64,000 bases of DNA. Origin: Mycobacterium sp. Root265 (GTDB lineage: Bacteria > Actinomycetota > Actinomycetes > Mycobacteriales > Mycobacteriaceae). Positions 10,517 through 18,862 of the stretch are shown here, piece by piece (the first letter of the stretch is position 1; each line of letters opens with the position of its first letter). Where the stretch lies: positions 253,975 to 317,974 of the forward strand of contig NZ_LMJA01000031.1 of NCBI RefSeq assembly GCF_001428895.1, given 5' to 3'. A program made the position numbers and the translations under genes. The notes beneath the pieces were generated by a model. The model searched no databases, was not told the DNA's origin, and saw only the letters and a program-made list of their open reading frames with translations.

Positions 10517-11121
10517 GTCGGCACTCCGCTGCGCAGCGCATCGAACAGCCGTCCCAGCCGCTCACGGTGGTCGTCCACCACGGCATCCGGCCGGCCTTCG
10601 GCGATGACGCGTCGCGCCGTTCCGGTCATCACCGTCGCGTAGCCCGCGATGAAGAGCGCGGCGAACAACGGGGCGTCCCCGGCGAAACCCGGGTCGCCGT
10701 CGAGAAGCTCCGCCAGGGTGCGCTCCATCTCCGACGCGATCTCCCTCGCCCGCGCGATCAGCGCCGGTGACGCCGCGACGGTCCGGTAGAAGGGTATCGA
10801 CCCCTCCTTGATGCCGGACAGCGCGTGACGGTCGTCGACGAGACGAAACGCGACGTCGCGCAGCGACGCGAGGACGTCGACGCCGGACGCGCGGTCGCTC
10901 ACGGCCGTCCGCAGGATCTCGACGGCATCCTCCTCGCGGTCGAAGAGCAGGTCCTCCTTGCGCGGGAAGTGCTTGAACACCGTGACGCTGGAGACCCCCG
11001 CCTCGCGTGCGACGTCGGCGACGGTGACGGTGTCGAACCCGCGATCGAGGAACAACACGGTCGCGACATCGGAGATTTTCCGGCGCGTGAGCGGGCCGCC
11101 GCGCTCCGCGTTTCTCGGCAT
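10513..11121 (-). CDS. TetR family regulator of the adjacent MFS exporter
   Basis: A 202-residue protein. The N-terminal HTH region reads TRRKISDVATVLFLDRGFDTVTVADVAREAGVSSVTVFKHFPRKEDLLFD (about residues 12-61), the standard TetR layout. The C-terminal ligand domain is unassigned. It is divergent from an MFS transporter with only 49 bases between start codons, holding a repeat that overlaps the MFS promoter. The usual logic is autorepression plus repression of the exporter, relieved by an exported compound (inference). Confidence 0.92.
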   Translation of the reverse strand: MPRNAERGGPLTRRKISDVATVLFLDRGFDTVTVADVAREAGVSSVTVFKHFPRKEDLLFDREEDAVEILRTAVSDRASGVDVLASLRDVAFRLVDDRHALSGIKEGSIPFYRTVAASPALIARAREIASEMERTLAELLDGDPGFAGDAPLFAALFIAGYATVMTGTARRVIAEGRPDAVVDDHRERLGRLFDALRSGVPT

Positions 11122-11135
11122 TTCACCTCACTGTG

Positions 11136-11167
11136 TTGACTGACTTAGTTTAGTCACTTAGTTTAGT
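11136..11167 (+). promoter_or_regulatory. MFS promoter overlapped by direct-repeat/palindromic TetR operator
   Basis: A -35 TTGACT (11136-11141), a 17-base spacer and -10 TAGTTT (11159-11164) lie six bases before the ATG at 11171, consistent with a leaderless mRNA. A perfect 12-base direct repeat ACTTAGTTTAGT occurs at 11143-11154 and 11156-11167, a 13-base period. The first copy is part of an imperfect palindrome, TGACTTAGTTTAGTCA (11141-11156). These elements cover the spacer and -10, exactly where a repressor would block transcription. Confidence 0.8.
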
Positions 11168-11170
11168 TGC

Positions 11171-12595
11171 ATGGTTGGTACTCAGAGCATTGTGCCGCCT
11201 CGCTCGCTGCGGGAGGCCTGGCCGGCGCTGATGGGCCTGTCGGCGGTGTTCCTCTTCGAGATGCTGGACAACTCGATCCTCACGGTGGCGCTTCCCACGA
11301 TCGGGCGTGACCTGCACGCCTCCACCGCCGCGCTGCAGTGGGTGACCGGCGCCTACGCCGTCGTCTTCGGCGGGCTGATGCTCATCTTCGGCGCCGTCGC
11401 CGACCGGTTCGGGCGACGCCGGGTCATGGTCATCGGGCTGGTGCTGCTCGCCGTCGCGAGTCTGTCCACCGCCTTCGTCGAGACCGCGGGGCAGTTGATC
11501 GCCGTCCGGGTGCTGACGGGTTTCGCGGCGGCGATGACCACGCCCGGTTCGATGGCGCTGGCGTTCCGGTTGTTCACCGACGACGCCCTGCGCATCCGGG
11601 CGATCACCCTGATCTCCACGGTGGGCCTGGTCGGGCTCGCGATCGGCCCGACCGTCGGCGGATTCGTCATCGCGGTCGCGCCCTGGCAGATCCTGCTGCT
11701 GGTCAATGTGCCGATCGCCATCCTCGCGATCATCGGGGTGCGGTCCGGGATCGGCGCGGACCAGGCGGACGACCTGCATCACGATCCGTTGGACAGCGCC
11801 GGCGCCGTGCTGGGGACGGCGGCCATCGTGCTGGCATTGGTGGCTCCGACGCTGTTCGTCGAGCAGGGTCCTGGGTCGTGGATCCCGTGGCTGGTCGCCA
11901 CCGTGGCAGCCGTGACGACGGTGTTGTTCGTGCTCAGGGAAAGGTCAGCGCGCTACCCGTTGATCTCGCTCGACCTCCTTGCGCGCCCACTGGTTTCGAG
12001 CGGATTGGCATTCAAGGCCGCGGCCGGCCTGGCGCTCGCGGGCCTCGGCTATTTGGTCACGCTGCAGCTGCAACTGGACTGGGGCTGGTCGCCGGCGCTG
12101 GCCGCGGTCGGGATGCTGCCGCAGGTCATCGTGCTGGTGGTCGGCAGTTTCTTCGTCAACCCGTTCGTCGCGCGGGTCGGCCCGGAGCGGGCAGCCTGGC
12201 TGAGCGCCTCGGCGGTGGTGGCCGGGCTGGCGGTCTACGGGCTGCTGGGCAACTACTGCTATCCGTGGGTGGCGGTGGCGCTGGTCCTCGTCGCGGCCGG
12301 GATGCGGGTGGTCGGGGTGGTCGCCGCGGTCAACGTGCTGCGCGGTCTGCCGGAGAACCGGACCACGATCGGCACCGCGCTCGTCGATACCGCCTCCGAG
12401 GTCACCTCCGGTGTCGGGGTCGCGGTCAGCGGCACGATCCTGGCGGCACTGTTCACCGGCGCCATCGCCACCTCGCACTGGAGCGCGGCGCAGACCGCGC
12501 AATTCCGGGAGTCCGTCACGATCGCGGGACTGGTGCTGACCGTGCTGGCCGGCGCACTGGTGGCGTTCGGGATCGTGCGGAGCCGCCGGGCCTAA
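11171..12595 (+). CDS. MFS drug exporter of the DHA2 (EmrB/QacA) type
   Basis: A 474-residue protein with about 14 hydrophobic segments. It carries the DHA2 motif LDNSILTVALP near residue 27, motif A (GAVADRFGRRRVM, about 76-88) and motif C (GLAIGPTVGGFV, about 155). It should export small molecules by proton antiport. The substrate is unknown but is probably sensed by the divergent TetR. Tail-to-tail with the nhaA fusion, with a four-base stop overlap (CTAA). Confidence 0.93.
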   Translation: MVGTQSIVPPRSLREAWPALMGLSAVFLFEMLDNSILTVALPTIGRDLHASTAALQWVTGAYAVVFGGLMLIFGAVADRFGRRRVMVIGLVLLAVASLSTAFVETAGQLIAVRVLTGFAAAMTTPGSMALAFRLFTDDALRIRAITLISTVGLVGLAIGPTVGGFVIAVAPWQILLLVNVPIAILAIIGVRSGIGADQADDLHHDPLDSAGAVLGTAAIVLALVAPTLFVEQGPGSWIPWLVATVAAVTTVLFVLRERSARYPLISLDLLARPLVSSGLAFKAAAGLALAGLGYLVTLQLQLDWGWSPALAAVGMLPQVIVLVVGSFFVNPFVARVGPERAAWLSASAVVAGLAVYGLLGNYCYPWVAVALVLVAAGMRVVGVVAAVNVLRGLPENRTTIGTALVDTASEVTSGVGVAVSGTILAALFTGAIATSHWSAAQTAQFRESVTIAGLVLTVLAGALVAFGIVRSRRA

Positions 12596-14436
12596 CGTTC
12601 TTCGAGCGCCCGGATCAGACTGGCCGCATCCCACGGCCCCTGGTGTCGTATGCCGTTGACGAACAGCGTCGGCGTGGCGTTGAGATCCATCGCCTCGGCG
12701 TCCTCGGCGTCATCGGTGACCCGGTGCAGCACCTTCGACGAATGCACCCGCACGTCCTGGTCGAACTGCTCGATGTCGCACCCTGCGGCCACCGCATACC
12801 GGTAGATGTCCGACCATTCCAGGTCGTCCTGGTGGGCGAACAATTCGTGCGCCATCTCCCAGAACTTGCCCTGCAGTGCCGCGGCCTCACTGGCCCGCGC
12901 GGCGTCGAAGGCCCGCGGGTGGGCGCGCTCGAGCGGGAAATGCCGCCACACATAGAGCAATTCGTCGCCGAAATGCGCCCGCACTTCGTCGATCGCGCCG
13001 GTCGCGCGGCTGCAGAACGGGCATTCGAAGTCACCGTACTCGACCAGGGTCAGCGGGGCGCCGGGCTCGCCGCGGGCGTGGTCCCGGTCGAGATCGATGG
13101 GGCGCAGCAGTTTCAGCCCGACCGGCTCGGGGGGACTGAGCCAGTCGGTGAGCCGGAAGATGGCCCAGCCGAGGGCGAATGCGATGACCGACGCCGCCAG
13201 CACACCGATGCGCGCCTGGTCCTGACGGCTGGGGTCGGTGATTGCGATGTCGACGATGAACAGCGAGATGGTGAAGCCGATACCGGACAGCGCTGCGCCA
13301 CCGGCGATCCGGCGCAGGGTGAGTCCGGGGGCGAGCTCGCCGAGCCCGATGCGCTGGATCAGCCAGGTGGCCCCGGTGATGCCGACGAACTTGCCGATCA
13401 CCAGGCCGGCGACGATGCCCCACGTCAGCGGTGACTGCAGCGCCGTGGACAAGCTCTGCGCGTCGAGCCGCACGCCGGCATTGACCAAGGCGAACAGCGG
13501 CAGCACGACGAACGAGACGGTGGGTCCGACCGTGGTCTGCAGCCGTTCGTTGATCGAGATCGATTCGCGCAGCGCGCGACTCGCGGCGCGGGCGTACTCG
13601 GAATTGGGCGACTGCCGGAACGCGCGGATCTGGTCGACGGCCCGCTCGACGGGACGCCGCTCGGGCGTGAACACCGGGATCAGCAGCGCGATCACCACGC
13701 CGGCCAGCGTCGGATGAATCCCGGCCATGTACAGGGCGACCCAGAGCGCCACCCCGAAAACCGCGTAGGCGGGTCCACGGAATCCCGGCGGCAGGTACCG
13801 CACCAGCGCGAGGGCGCCGGTCAGCGCCGCCGAGACCAGCAGCGGGCCGACCTGGACGCTGTCGGAGTAGAACAGCGCGATCGCACACAGCGCCCCGACG
13901 TCGTCCACCACCGCCAGGGTGAGCAGGAAGATCCGCACGCGCGCAGGGAATTTGGGCTTGATGATGGCCAGCGCACCGACCAGGAACGCTGTGTCGGTGG
14001 AGATGACCACGCCCCACGCCTGGGCGTTCTCACCCGTCGGGTTGAACGCCAGGAACACCACGGCCGGGATCACCAGGCCCGCGGCCGCGGCGATCACCGG
14101 CACCGCGGCCCGCGACCGGTCGGTCAGCTCACCGATGGTGAATTCGCGGGTCACCTCGAGCCCGACGATGAAGAAGAAGAACGTCATCAACGCGTCGTTG
14201 ATGAAGTGCTTGACCGTCATCTCGAAGTGGTGCGCACCGACACTGAAACCCACGTGGGTGTCCAGCAGGGCCGAATAGCTCTCGGCCCAGGGCGAGTTCG
14301 CCCACGCGATGGCGATGACGGTGAACAACAGCAGCAATGCGGCCGCCGTGTTGTCCGTCGTCCTGGTGGCCTTGCTGCCACGGCTGAACCGCGACGGCAG
14401 CAGCGGGAAACCCCGCTCGGTCGTCGGCTCAGTCAC
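12592..14436 (-). CDS. nhaA: NhaA Na+/H+ antiporter fused to a C-terminal DsbA/thioredoxin-like domain
   Basis: A 614-residue protein. Residues 30-430 are an NhaA antiporter with 11-12 helices, the conserved transport Asp pair at 178-179 (LTLAVVDDVGALC) and STDTAFLVGALAI before it. Residues 455-614 are a DsbA-like thioredoxin fold with CPFC at 472-475 in LVEYGDFECPFCSRATG, and a cis-Pro region NATPTLFVNG. Standalone NhaA proteins are about 390 residues, so the extension is a true second domain. Such fusions are known in actinobacteria. The role of the redox domain is not established. The GTG start overlaps the GH76 stop (GTGA), so it is the last gene of a minus-strand operon. Confidence 0.93.
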   Translation of the reverse strand: MTEPTTERGFPLLPSRFSRGSKATRTTDNTAAALLLLFTVIAIAWANSPWAESYSALLDTHVGFSVGAHHFEMTVKHFINDALMTFFFFIVGLEVTREFTIGELTDRSRAAVPVIAAAAGLVIPAVVFLAFNPTGENAQAWGVVISTDTAFLVGALAIIKPKFPARVRIFLLTLAVVDDVGALCAIALFYSDSVQVGPLLVSAALTGALALVRYLPPGFRGPAYAVFGVALWVALYMAGIHPTLAGVVIALLIPVFTPERRPVERAVDQIRAFRQSPNSEYARAASRALRESISINERLQTTVGPTVSFVVLPLFALVNAGVRLDAQSLSTALQSPLTWGIVAGLVIGKFVGITGATWLIQRIGLGELAPGLTLRRIAGGAALSGIGFTISLFIVDIAITDPSRQDQARIGVLAASVIAFALGWAIFRLTDWLSPPEPVGLKLLRPIDLDRDHARGEPGAPLTLVEYGDFECPFCSRATGAIDEVRAHFGDELLYVWRHFPLERAHPRAFDAARASEAAALQGKFWEMAHELFAHQDDLEWSDIYRYAVAAGCDIEQFDQDVRVHSSKVLHRVTDDAEDAEAMDLNATPTLFVNGIRHQGPWDAASLIRALEER

Positions 14437-15560
14437 TGATCGGCGTCTCCGTCAGCGTCGTCGGTGTCGTCGAGCGTGTGGGCGGCTTCCATCAGCATCC
14501 AGCCGGACAGCTGCACCGAGAGGTCACGCTCGGCGATCTCGGAGGCGTTGACCGCTCCCTCCACGAACTGGGCATCCCCGGTCACCGATTGCGGCACCAC
14601 GGCGTTGCGGTCCCAGAAGGCGCCGAACAACGGCAACCCGTCCACCGTCTGCCGGTAATCCCACGCCGACCGCGCCGAGGTGAGCACCAGATCCCGGGCG
14701 GTGGTGCGGGCCTGCTCGTCCTCGGGTGCGGTGCCGGGCAGATCGGTGGCGACGAACGCCAGATAGCGGGCCAGGATCGCGTTGAACAGCCCGCCGTCAC
14801 CACCGCCGGCACCGCGGATGACCCCATCGGTGGTCATCTCCTTGGCGACCGCGGCCACCAGTCGGTGCACCCGCTGGGCGTGTTCGGGGTCGTCGGTGCG
14901 GTTGGCCAGCTCGACCTCGAGCCCGAGCACCACGCCCTGGCAGTAGGTGTATTGCGCGCGCACCAGCGAACCGCCCTTGACACCGTCGAACACCAGGTGG
15001 GTCTCGGGGTCGATCAGCGTCTCGTCGATCCAGTCGGCCATCTGCTGGGCGCGGCGCACCCGGTCGTGGCGCGCCAGGAAGATCGCGGCGGGTCCGTTGG
15101 CCGGTGCGTTGAAGAACTGGTCCTGTTTGCGCCACGGGATGCCGCCGCCGTCCTCGGGCACCCAGGAGTTCAGGAACTGATCGGCCAGCTTGTCGAGCGC
15201 GTTTGGTCGTCCGATGTCGCACAGCCGCCCGGAACGTTCCAGTGCGAGCGCCAGCCAGGCCATGTCGTCGTAGTAGTCGTTGGTCCAGCGGAGGTTGTTG
15301 CGGATGTGGTGCCCGCGGATCTGACGGTTGATGCGGGTGAGGCGCTGCGGCTGGGGGTCGCGCAGCTGCGCGTCGACCAGGCAGTCCAGCAGGTGGGCCT
15401 GCCACCAGTAGTGCCAGGTACCGAACAGGGTCTGTTTGCGGGCGGCCGGCCAGGCCACCACGCCGAGCTGGGTGCCGGGCAGCCCCCACAACCGTTTGAG
15501 GTGTCGCTTGGTGATCGCGGCTTCCGAACTGGCTGCACGATTTGCCCACACCTGAACCAT
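14433..15560 (-). CDS. Glycoside hydrolase family 76 (alpha-1,6-mannanase-like), Rv0365c-like
   Basis: A 375-residue protein, matching the length I recall for Rv0365c. The GH76 tandem-Asp catalytic motif is present in RWTNDYYDDMAWLALALER (about residues 72-90). Other family features are GGGIPWRKQDQFFNAPANGPAA and the TYCQGVVLG stretch. GH76 enzymes cleave alpha-1,6-mannan backbones, which in mycobacteria occur in lipomannan and lipoarabinomannan. No signal peptide is seen at the chosen start (ATG 15558-15560, MVQVWANR), so a cytoplasmic location is implied unless the start is wrong. It lies 14 bases after the SpoU methyltransferase gene. Confidence 0.85.
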   Translation of the reverse strand: MVQVWANRAASSEAAITKRHLKRLWGLPGTQLGVVAWPAARKQTLFGTWHYWWQAHLLDCLVDAQLRDPQPQRLTRINRQIRGHHIRNNLRWTNDYYDDMAWLALALERSGRLCDIGRPNALDKLADQFLNSWVPEDGGGIPWRKQDQFFNAPANGPAAIFLARHDRVRRAQQMADWIDETLIDPETHLVFDGVKGGSLVRAQYTYCQGVVLGLEVELANRTDDPEHAQRVHRLVAAVAKEMTTDGVIRGAGGGDGGLFNAILARYLAFVATDLPGTAPEDEQARTTARDLVLTSARSAWDYRQTVDGLPLFGAFWDRNAVVPQSVTGDAQFVEGAVNASEIAERDLSVQLSGWMLMEAAHTLDDTDDADGDADQ

Positions 15561-15574
15561 GCTTAGATCCTGCC

Positions 15575-16231
15575 CTACCAGGCCCGGGATGTGTCGGCAT
15601 GCGTGCGGATCCACGCGTGCATCGCGATGCCGGCGGCGACACCGGCGTTGATGCTGCGGGTCGAGCCGAACTGGGCGATGGACACCGTCAATTCGGCCCC
15701 GCCGGAGGCTTCCGGGGTGATGCCCGGGCCCTCCTGCCCGAACACCAGCAGGCATTCCCGGGGCAGCGTGACGTGTTCGAGGGGCTGGGACCCCGGCACA
15801 TTGTCGACGGCGACGACGGTGAGGCCCGCGCCGGCGGCGAAGTCCAGCAGCTCGGCGGTGGAGTCGTGGTGGCGCAGCCGTTGGTAGCGGTCGGTCACCA
15901 TGGCGCCGCGACGGTTCCAGCGGCGCCGGCCGACGATGTGCACGGTGTCCACCGCGAAGGCGTTGGCGGTGCGCACCACGGTGCCGATATTGGCATCGCT
16001 GCCAAAGTTCTCGATGGCCACGTGCAGCGGGTGCCTTCGGGTGTCGATATCGGCGATGATCGCCTCACGCGTCCAATACCGGTATGCGTCAACGACATTG
16101 CGGGTGTCCCCGTCGCGCAACAAGTCCGGATCGTAGCGTGGGTCATCGGGTGCGGGCCTGTCCCAGGGGCCGACGCCCGGCGTCTCGCCCCATTCGGTGG
16201 GGCCTGGTCGCTCTGACGAGCTGTCAGTCAC
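15575..16231 (-). CDS. SpoU/TrmH-family RNA 2'-O-ribose methyltransferase (Rv0380c-like)
   Basis: A 218-residue SPOUT-fold protein. The three family motifs are present in order: motif 1 ENFGSDANIGTVVRTANAFAV, motif 2 LLVFGQEGPGI, and motif 3 STRSINAGVAAGIAMHAW, which forms the deep-trefoil-knot SAM site. It transfers methyl from SAM to a 2'-hydroxyl of rRNA or tRNA. The exact nucleoside is not predictable. GTG start at 16229-16231, overlapping the lipoprotein gene's stop by eight bases. The longer frame would run further into that gene and is rejected. Confidence 0.9.
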   Translation of the reverse strand: MTDSSSERPGPTEWGETPGVGPWDRPAPDDPRYDPDLLRDGDTRNVVDAYRYWTREAIIADIDTRRHPLHVAIENFGSDANIGTVVRTANAFAVDTVHIVGRRRWNRRGAMVTDRYQRLRHHDSTAELLDFAAGAGLTVVAVDNVPGSQPLEHVTLPRECLLVFGQEGPGITPEASGGAELTVSIAQFGSTRSINAGVAAGIAMHAWIRTHADTSRAW

Positions 16232-17123
16232 CGGTCGTCCACAGCGCCGCGTGGGTGCCGACCAGTGACACCGACGGGTAGAGCAGCGCGGCGTTGATCT
16301 CACCCTGGGTGCACATCGATGCCCGGATGGACACCGCGTCCCGCGCCGCGTCGGGCATCACCAACAGCGAGGAGCCGTACAACGAACAGGCATGGGAGAG
16401 GCCACTTCCCGGCAGGGTCGGGCCGGTCAGCACCATCAGCGGACCACCGCGCGCCTTCGAGTCGTCCTGGTAGCGTTCGGCCAGCCCGTCGATCGACAGG
16501 CCAAGCAGCATGTATCCGTTGCCGCTGAACGCCTCCGGGTCACCCAGCGCGGTCGGCGCCAGCTGCGAGCCGTCGGCCTTGAAAGCATCCACGCTGGTCG
16601 AGCGCATCGCCAGGCCGGTCTCGGTGGCGCTGGTGGGCGCCAACCCGACCGGGAAGGCCGCCGCGTAGGCGACCGTCGTCTTGGGCATCCGGTCGTGCGG
16701 CGAGTACAGGTACACCCCGCGCACCTGGCTCTGGTCCCGGATCGGGCCCAGACATGCTGTGCCACTGAGGCGCTGCGGGTCCCGCGCGGTGATGGGCTGC
16801 AGGCTCAGGTCGGGCGCCGACGCGCACCCGCCGATGGCATTGCCTTCGATGGGGTGGGCGAGCGCACCGTACAGACCGAACCGCAGGGTCTCCGCCGGAG
16901 CGTGCGCGCCGCCCTCCTCGGCGACGGCGGCATCGACGTCGATGAGCACCTGATCGCCCTCGAACCGCAGATTGGCCACCGACACGTTCCAGCCCAGGAC
17001 GGACAGCGACTCGCCCACCTTGGCCTGCTGGGTGCCGAAGGGGCCTGCGGTGTCGTCGCTGCCGGAGCACGCCGCAAGCGTCAGCACCGCCAGCGTGGCC
17101 GCCAGCATCCGTTTCCACCGCAT
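16224..17123 (-). CDS. Conserved lipoprotein of unknown function (Rv0381c-like)
   Basis: A 299-residue protein with a signal peptide MRWKRMLAATLAVLTLAAC and a clear lipobox (LAAC), so the lipidated Cys is about residue 19. The mature part is beta-rich and contains several Cys (GGCASAPDL, GTACLGP, SHACSLYG, SMCTQGE) likely to form extracytoplasmic disulphides. No catalytic motif was recognised. The start ATG follows directly after the SDR stop codon, so the genes are co-transcribed. Confidence 0.82.
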   Translation of the reverse strand: MRWKRMLAATLAVLTLAACSGSDDTAGPFGTQQAKVGESLSVLGWNVSVANLRFEGDQVLIDVDAAVAEEGGAHAPAETLRFGLYGALAHPIEGNAIGGCASAPDLSLQPITARDPQRLSGTACLGPIRDQSQVRGVYLYSPHDRMPKTTVAYAAAFPVGLAPTSATETGLAMRSTSVDAFKADGSQLAPTALGDPEAFSGNGYMLLGLSIDGLAERYQDDSKARGGPLMVLTGPTLPGSGLSHACSLYGSSLLVMPDAARDAVSIRASMCTQGEINAALLYPSVSLVGTHAALWTTGD

Positions 17124-17894
17124 TCAGGTCCGCCCGCGGCCTTTACCGACCCTTTTGGTCAAGCCGCGCAACAGGTTCCGAGGAACCAGCCGGCTGCCGG
17201 TGGTGAGCACCTTGTACTGCAGGCCGGGCACGATCACGATCTCACCCTTGGCGACATCGGCCAGGCAGTCCCGGACCACGTCGTCGACCTCAAGCCAGAA
17301 CCAGGACGGCGTGCCCGACATCTCGATGCCGGCCCGCTCGTGGAACTCGGTGCGCACGAAGCCCGGGCACAGTGCGTGCACGCCGACACCGGTGCCGCCG
17401 AGGCCGTTGGCCAGGCCCTCGGAGAAGGCGATGACCCAGGATTTGGACGCCGAATAGGTGGAGCCGCGGCCGGGCAGCAGGCCCGCCACACTGGCCACGT
17501 TGATGACGGTGCCCTCTCCGGCGGCCAGCATGGCAGGCAGCGCGGCATGGGTCAGTTGCATGACGGCGGTGACGTTGACGTCCAGCTGGGACTGCAGCAG
17601 CGCGAAGTCAGCGGTCCAGAACTCGCCCGAGGTGCCGAACCCGGCGTTGTTGATCAGGGTGTGCACCCCGGCGGACAGCCGCTCGGCGACCCGTTGCCGA
17701 TCCGCGGCGACGGCCAGGTCGGCGGGGAGTACCTCGACGGTGCTTCCGGCTTCATCGCGCAGTTCGGCGGCGAGTTGTTCCAGGCGTGCGGTGTCGCGGG
17801 CTACCAGGACCAGGTCGTACCCGTCCTGGGCGTAACGGCGGGCGAAACCCTCTCCGAGGCCGGAGGTCGGCCCGGTGATCAGTGCTACCGGCAC
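17124..17894 (-). CDS. Short-chain dehydrogenase/reductase
   Basis: A 256-residue classical SDR. The NAD(P)-binding TGPTSGLG (about residues 7-14), NNAG (about 86-89) and the catalytic YSASK with the preceding Ser ([20 protein letters not shown]) are all present. VARD after beta-2 suggests NADP preference. The C-terminus is basic ([10 protein letters not shown]). The substrate is unknown. GTG start six bases after the Rv0383c-like stop. In M. tuberculosis I recall pyrE at this position between Rv0381c and Rv0383c, so this SDR occupies a variable slot. Confidence 0.9.
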   Translation of the reverse strand: MPVALITGPTSGLGEGFARRYAQDGYDLVLVARDTARLEQLAAELRDEAGSTVEVLPADLAVAADRQRVAERLSAGVHTLINNAGFGTSGEFWTADFALLQSQLDVNVTAVMQLTHAALPAMLAAGEGTVINVASVAGLLPGRGSTYSASKSWVIAFSEGLANGLGGTGVGVHALCPGFVRTEFHERAGIEMSGTPSWFWLEVDDVVRDCLADVAKGEIVIVPGLQYKVLTTGSRLVPRNLLRGLTKRVGKGRGRT

Positions 17895-17900
17895 AGGCGG

Positions 17901-18725
17901 TTACCGCTGGTAGTGCGGTGACTGCCGGGTGCTGTTGTGCACCGGCGGACGCTGCTGGACATAGCGGCCCACGTCAGCGCGGCCGGGCGGCAGGTCGCCG
18001 CGTCCGGCGGGAAGTTCGGCGGGGCGCGGCAGCAACGGACGGCTCGGCGAACCGCTGCGGCGGGCCAGTGCGGGCTGACCGCTGCGGGCACCGACACCGT
18101 TGTGGCCGGGCTGCGGGACCGGAGGCAGCACCCGGAGCAGGTCGTTGAACTGACGCACGGTGCGCAGTCCCTCGTCCCACTGGGCGCGGCTGCTGGTGAT
18201 CGGCATGGCCACCAGCGTCCAGTTCTGCTCGTTCCACATGATCTCGGCGCAATCGGGTGCGGTGTGCGCGAACGTCACCATCCGGCGGTCGCACGCGCGG
18301 CGGGCCGCATCGAGATTGGTGGAGTACACCATCCGCGGGCCGATGGCGCCGAGCAGCCAGATATCGCTCTCGCGGGGCTCCTTGATGTCCTTGAGACGCA
18401 GGTCCACCACGACATTGGTGCCGACTTTGCGGTGCAGCGCGATCACGGTGGCGACATCGTCGAGATCGAAGATGAAGACAGCCTCGCCGCGGATCTGGCC
18501 CAGCACCACATTGCGGGCCGTGACGCTTTCCCCGACGGTCGACATCACGCCGCGCTTCCAGCGGCTCAGGATGTCGGCAGATTCGTGTTCATAGTCGAAA
18601 CCGTGCGACTTCGCCCACGACTTACGCCGCCGGCCCAACCCGCGCCGGCGGTCGATATCCACGTACAGCAAGACCGCAGCTCCGACAAAGCAGAGGGCGG
18701 ACAGCGTGAACCAGAGAGGAACCAT
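17901..18725 (-). CDS. Membrane-anchored conserved protein (Rv0383c-like)
   Basis: A 274-residue protein with one N-terminal hydrophobic helix (residues 4-24, WFTLSALCFVGAAVLLYVDID) followed by a basic stretch (RRGLGRRRKSW) that fits an N-out or uncleaved signal anchor. The main domain (about 40-215) is alpha/beta with no motif I can name. The C-terminal 55 residues are Arg/Pro/Ser-rich and disordered. First gene of the operon that runs to nhaA. A TACGCT hexamer (18733-18738, minus strand) ends seven bases before the ATG, so a leaderless start is likely. It lies downstream of clpB, separated by a strong hairpin. Confidence 0.8.
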   Translation of the reverse strand: MVPLWFTLSALCFVGAAVLLYVDIDRRRGLGRRRKSWAKSHGFDYEHESADILSRWKRGVMSTVGESVTARNVVLGQIRGEAVFIFDLDDVATVIALHRKVGTNVVVDLRLKDIKEPRESDIWLLGAIGPRMVYSTNLDAARRACDRRMVTFAHTAPDCAEIMWNEQNWTLVAMPITSSRAQWDEGLRTVRQFNDLLRVLPPVPQPGHNGVGARSGQPALARRSGSPSRPLLPRPAELPAGRGDLPPGRADVGRYVQQRPPVHNSTRQSPHYQR

Positions 18726-18798
18726 TGCCCTCAGCGTACTTGCTGGAGCCCGATTCGCCAGAACTCGAGATGGTCACAACAGGGTTACTCGAGCACCA

Positions 18799-18849
18799 AT
18801 GGCCACTTGTTGCACGGAATCGCGGGGGAACCGTGCAACAAGTGGCCAT
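18799..18849 (-). terminator. Perfect 19-bp stem hairpin downstream of clpB
   Basis: ATGGCCACTTGTTGCACGG (18799-18817) is exactly complementary to 18831-18849 across a 13-base loop. It begins 14 bases past the clpB stop. There is no U-tract, but this is the only structure separating clpB from the Rv0383c-like operon, so termination or mRNA 3'-end protection is likely. Confidence 0.75.
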
Positions 18850-18862
18850 CGAGCGGGGTGGA

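Noticed and set aside
11338-13434. 698-codon open frame spanning the MFS gene and the end of the nhaA fusion
   Set aside because: Crosses two well-supported genes in other frames. Arg/Gly/Ala-rich translation with no domain.
15561-15755. 65-residue N-terminal extension of the GH76 gene
   Set aside because: It overlaps the SpoU methyltransferase C-terminus in another frame, and the shorter form matches the expected family length.
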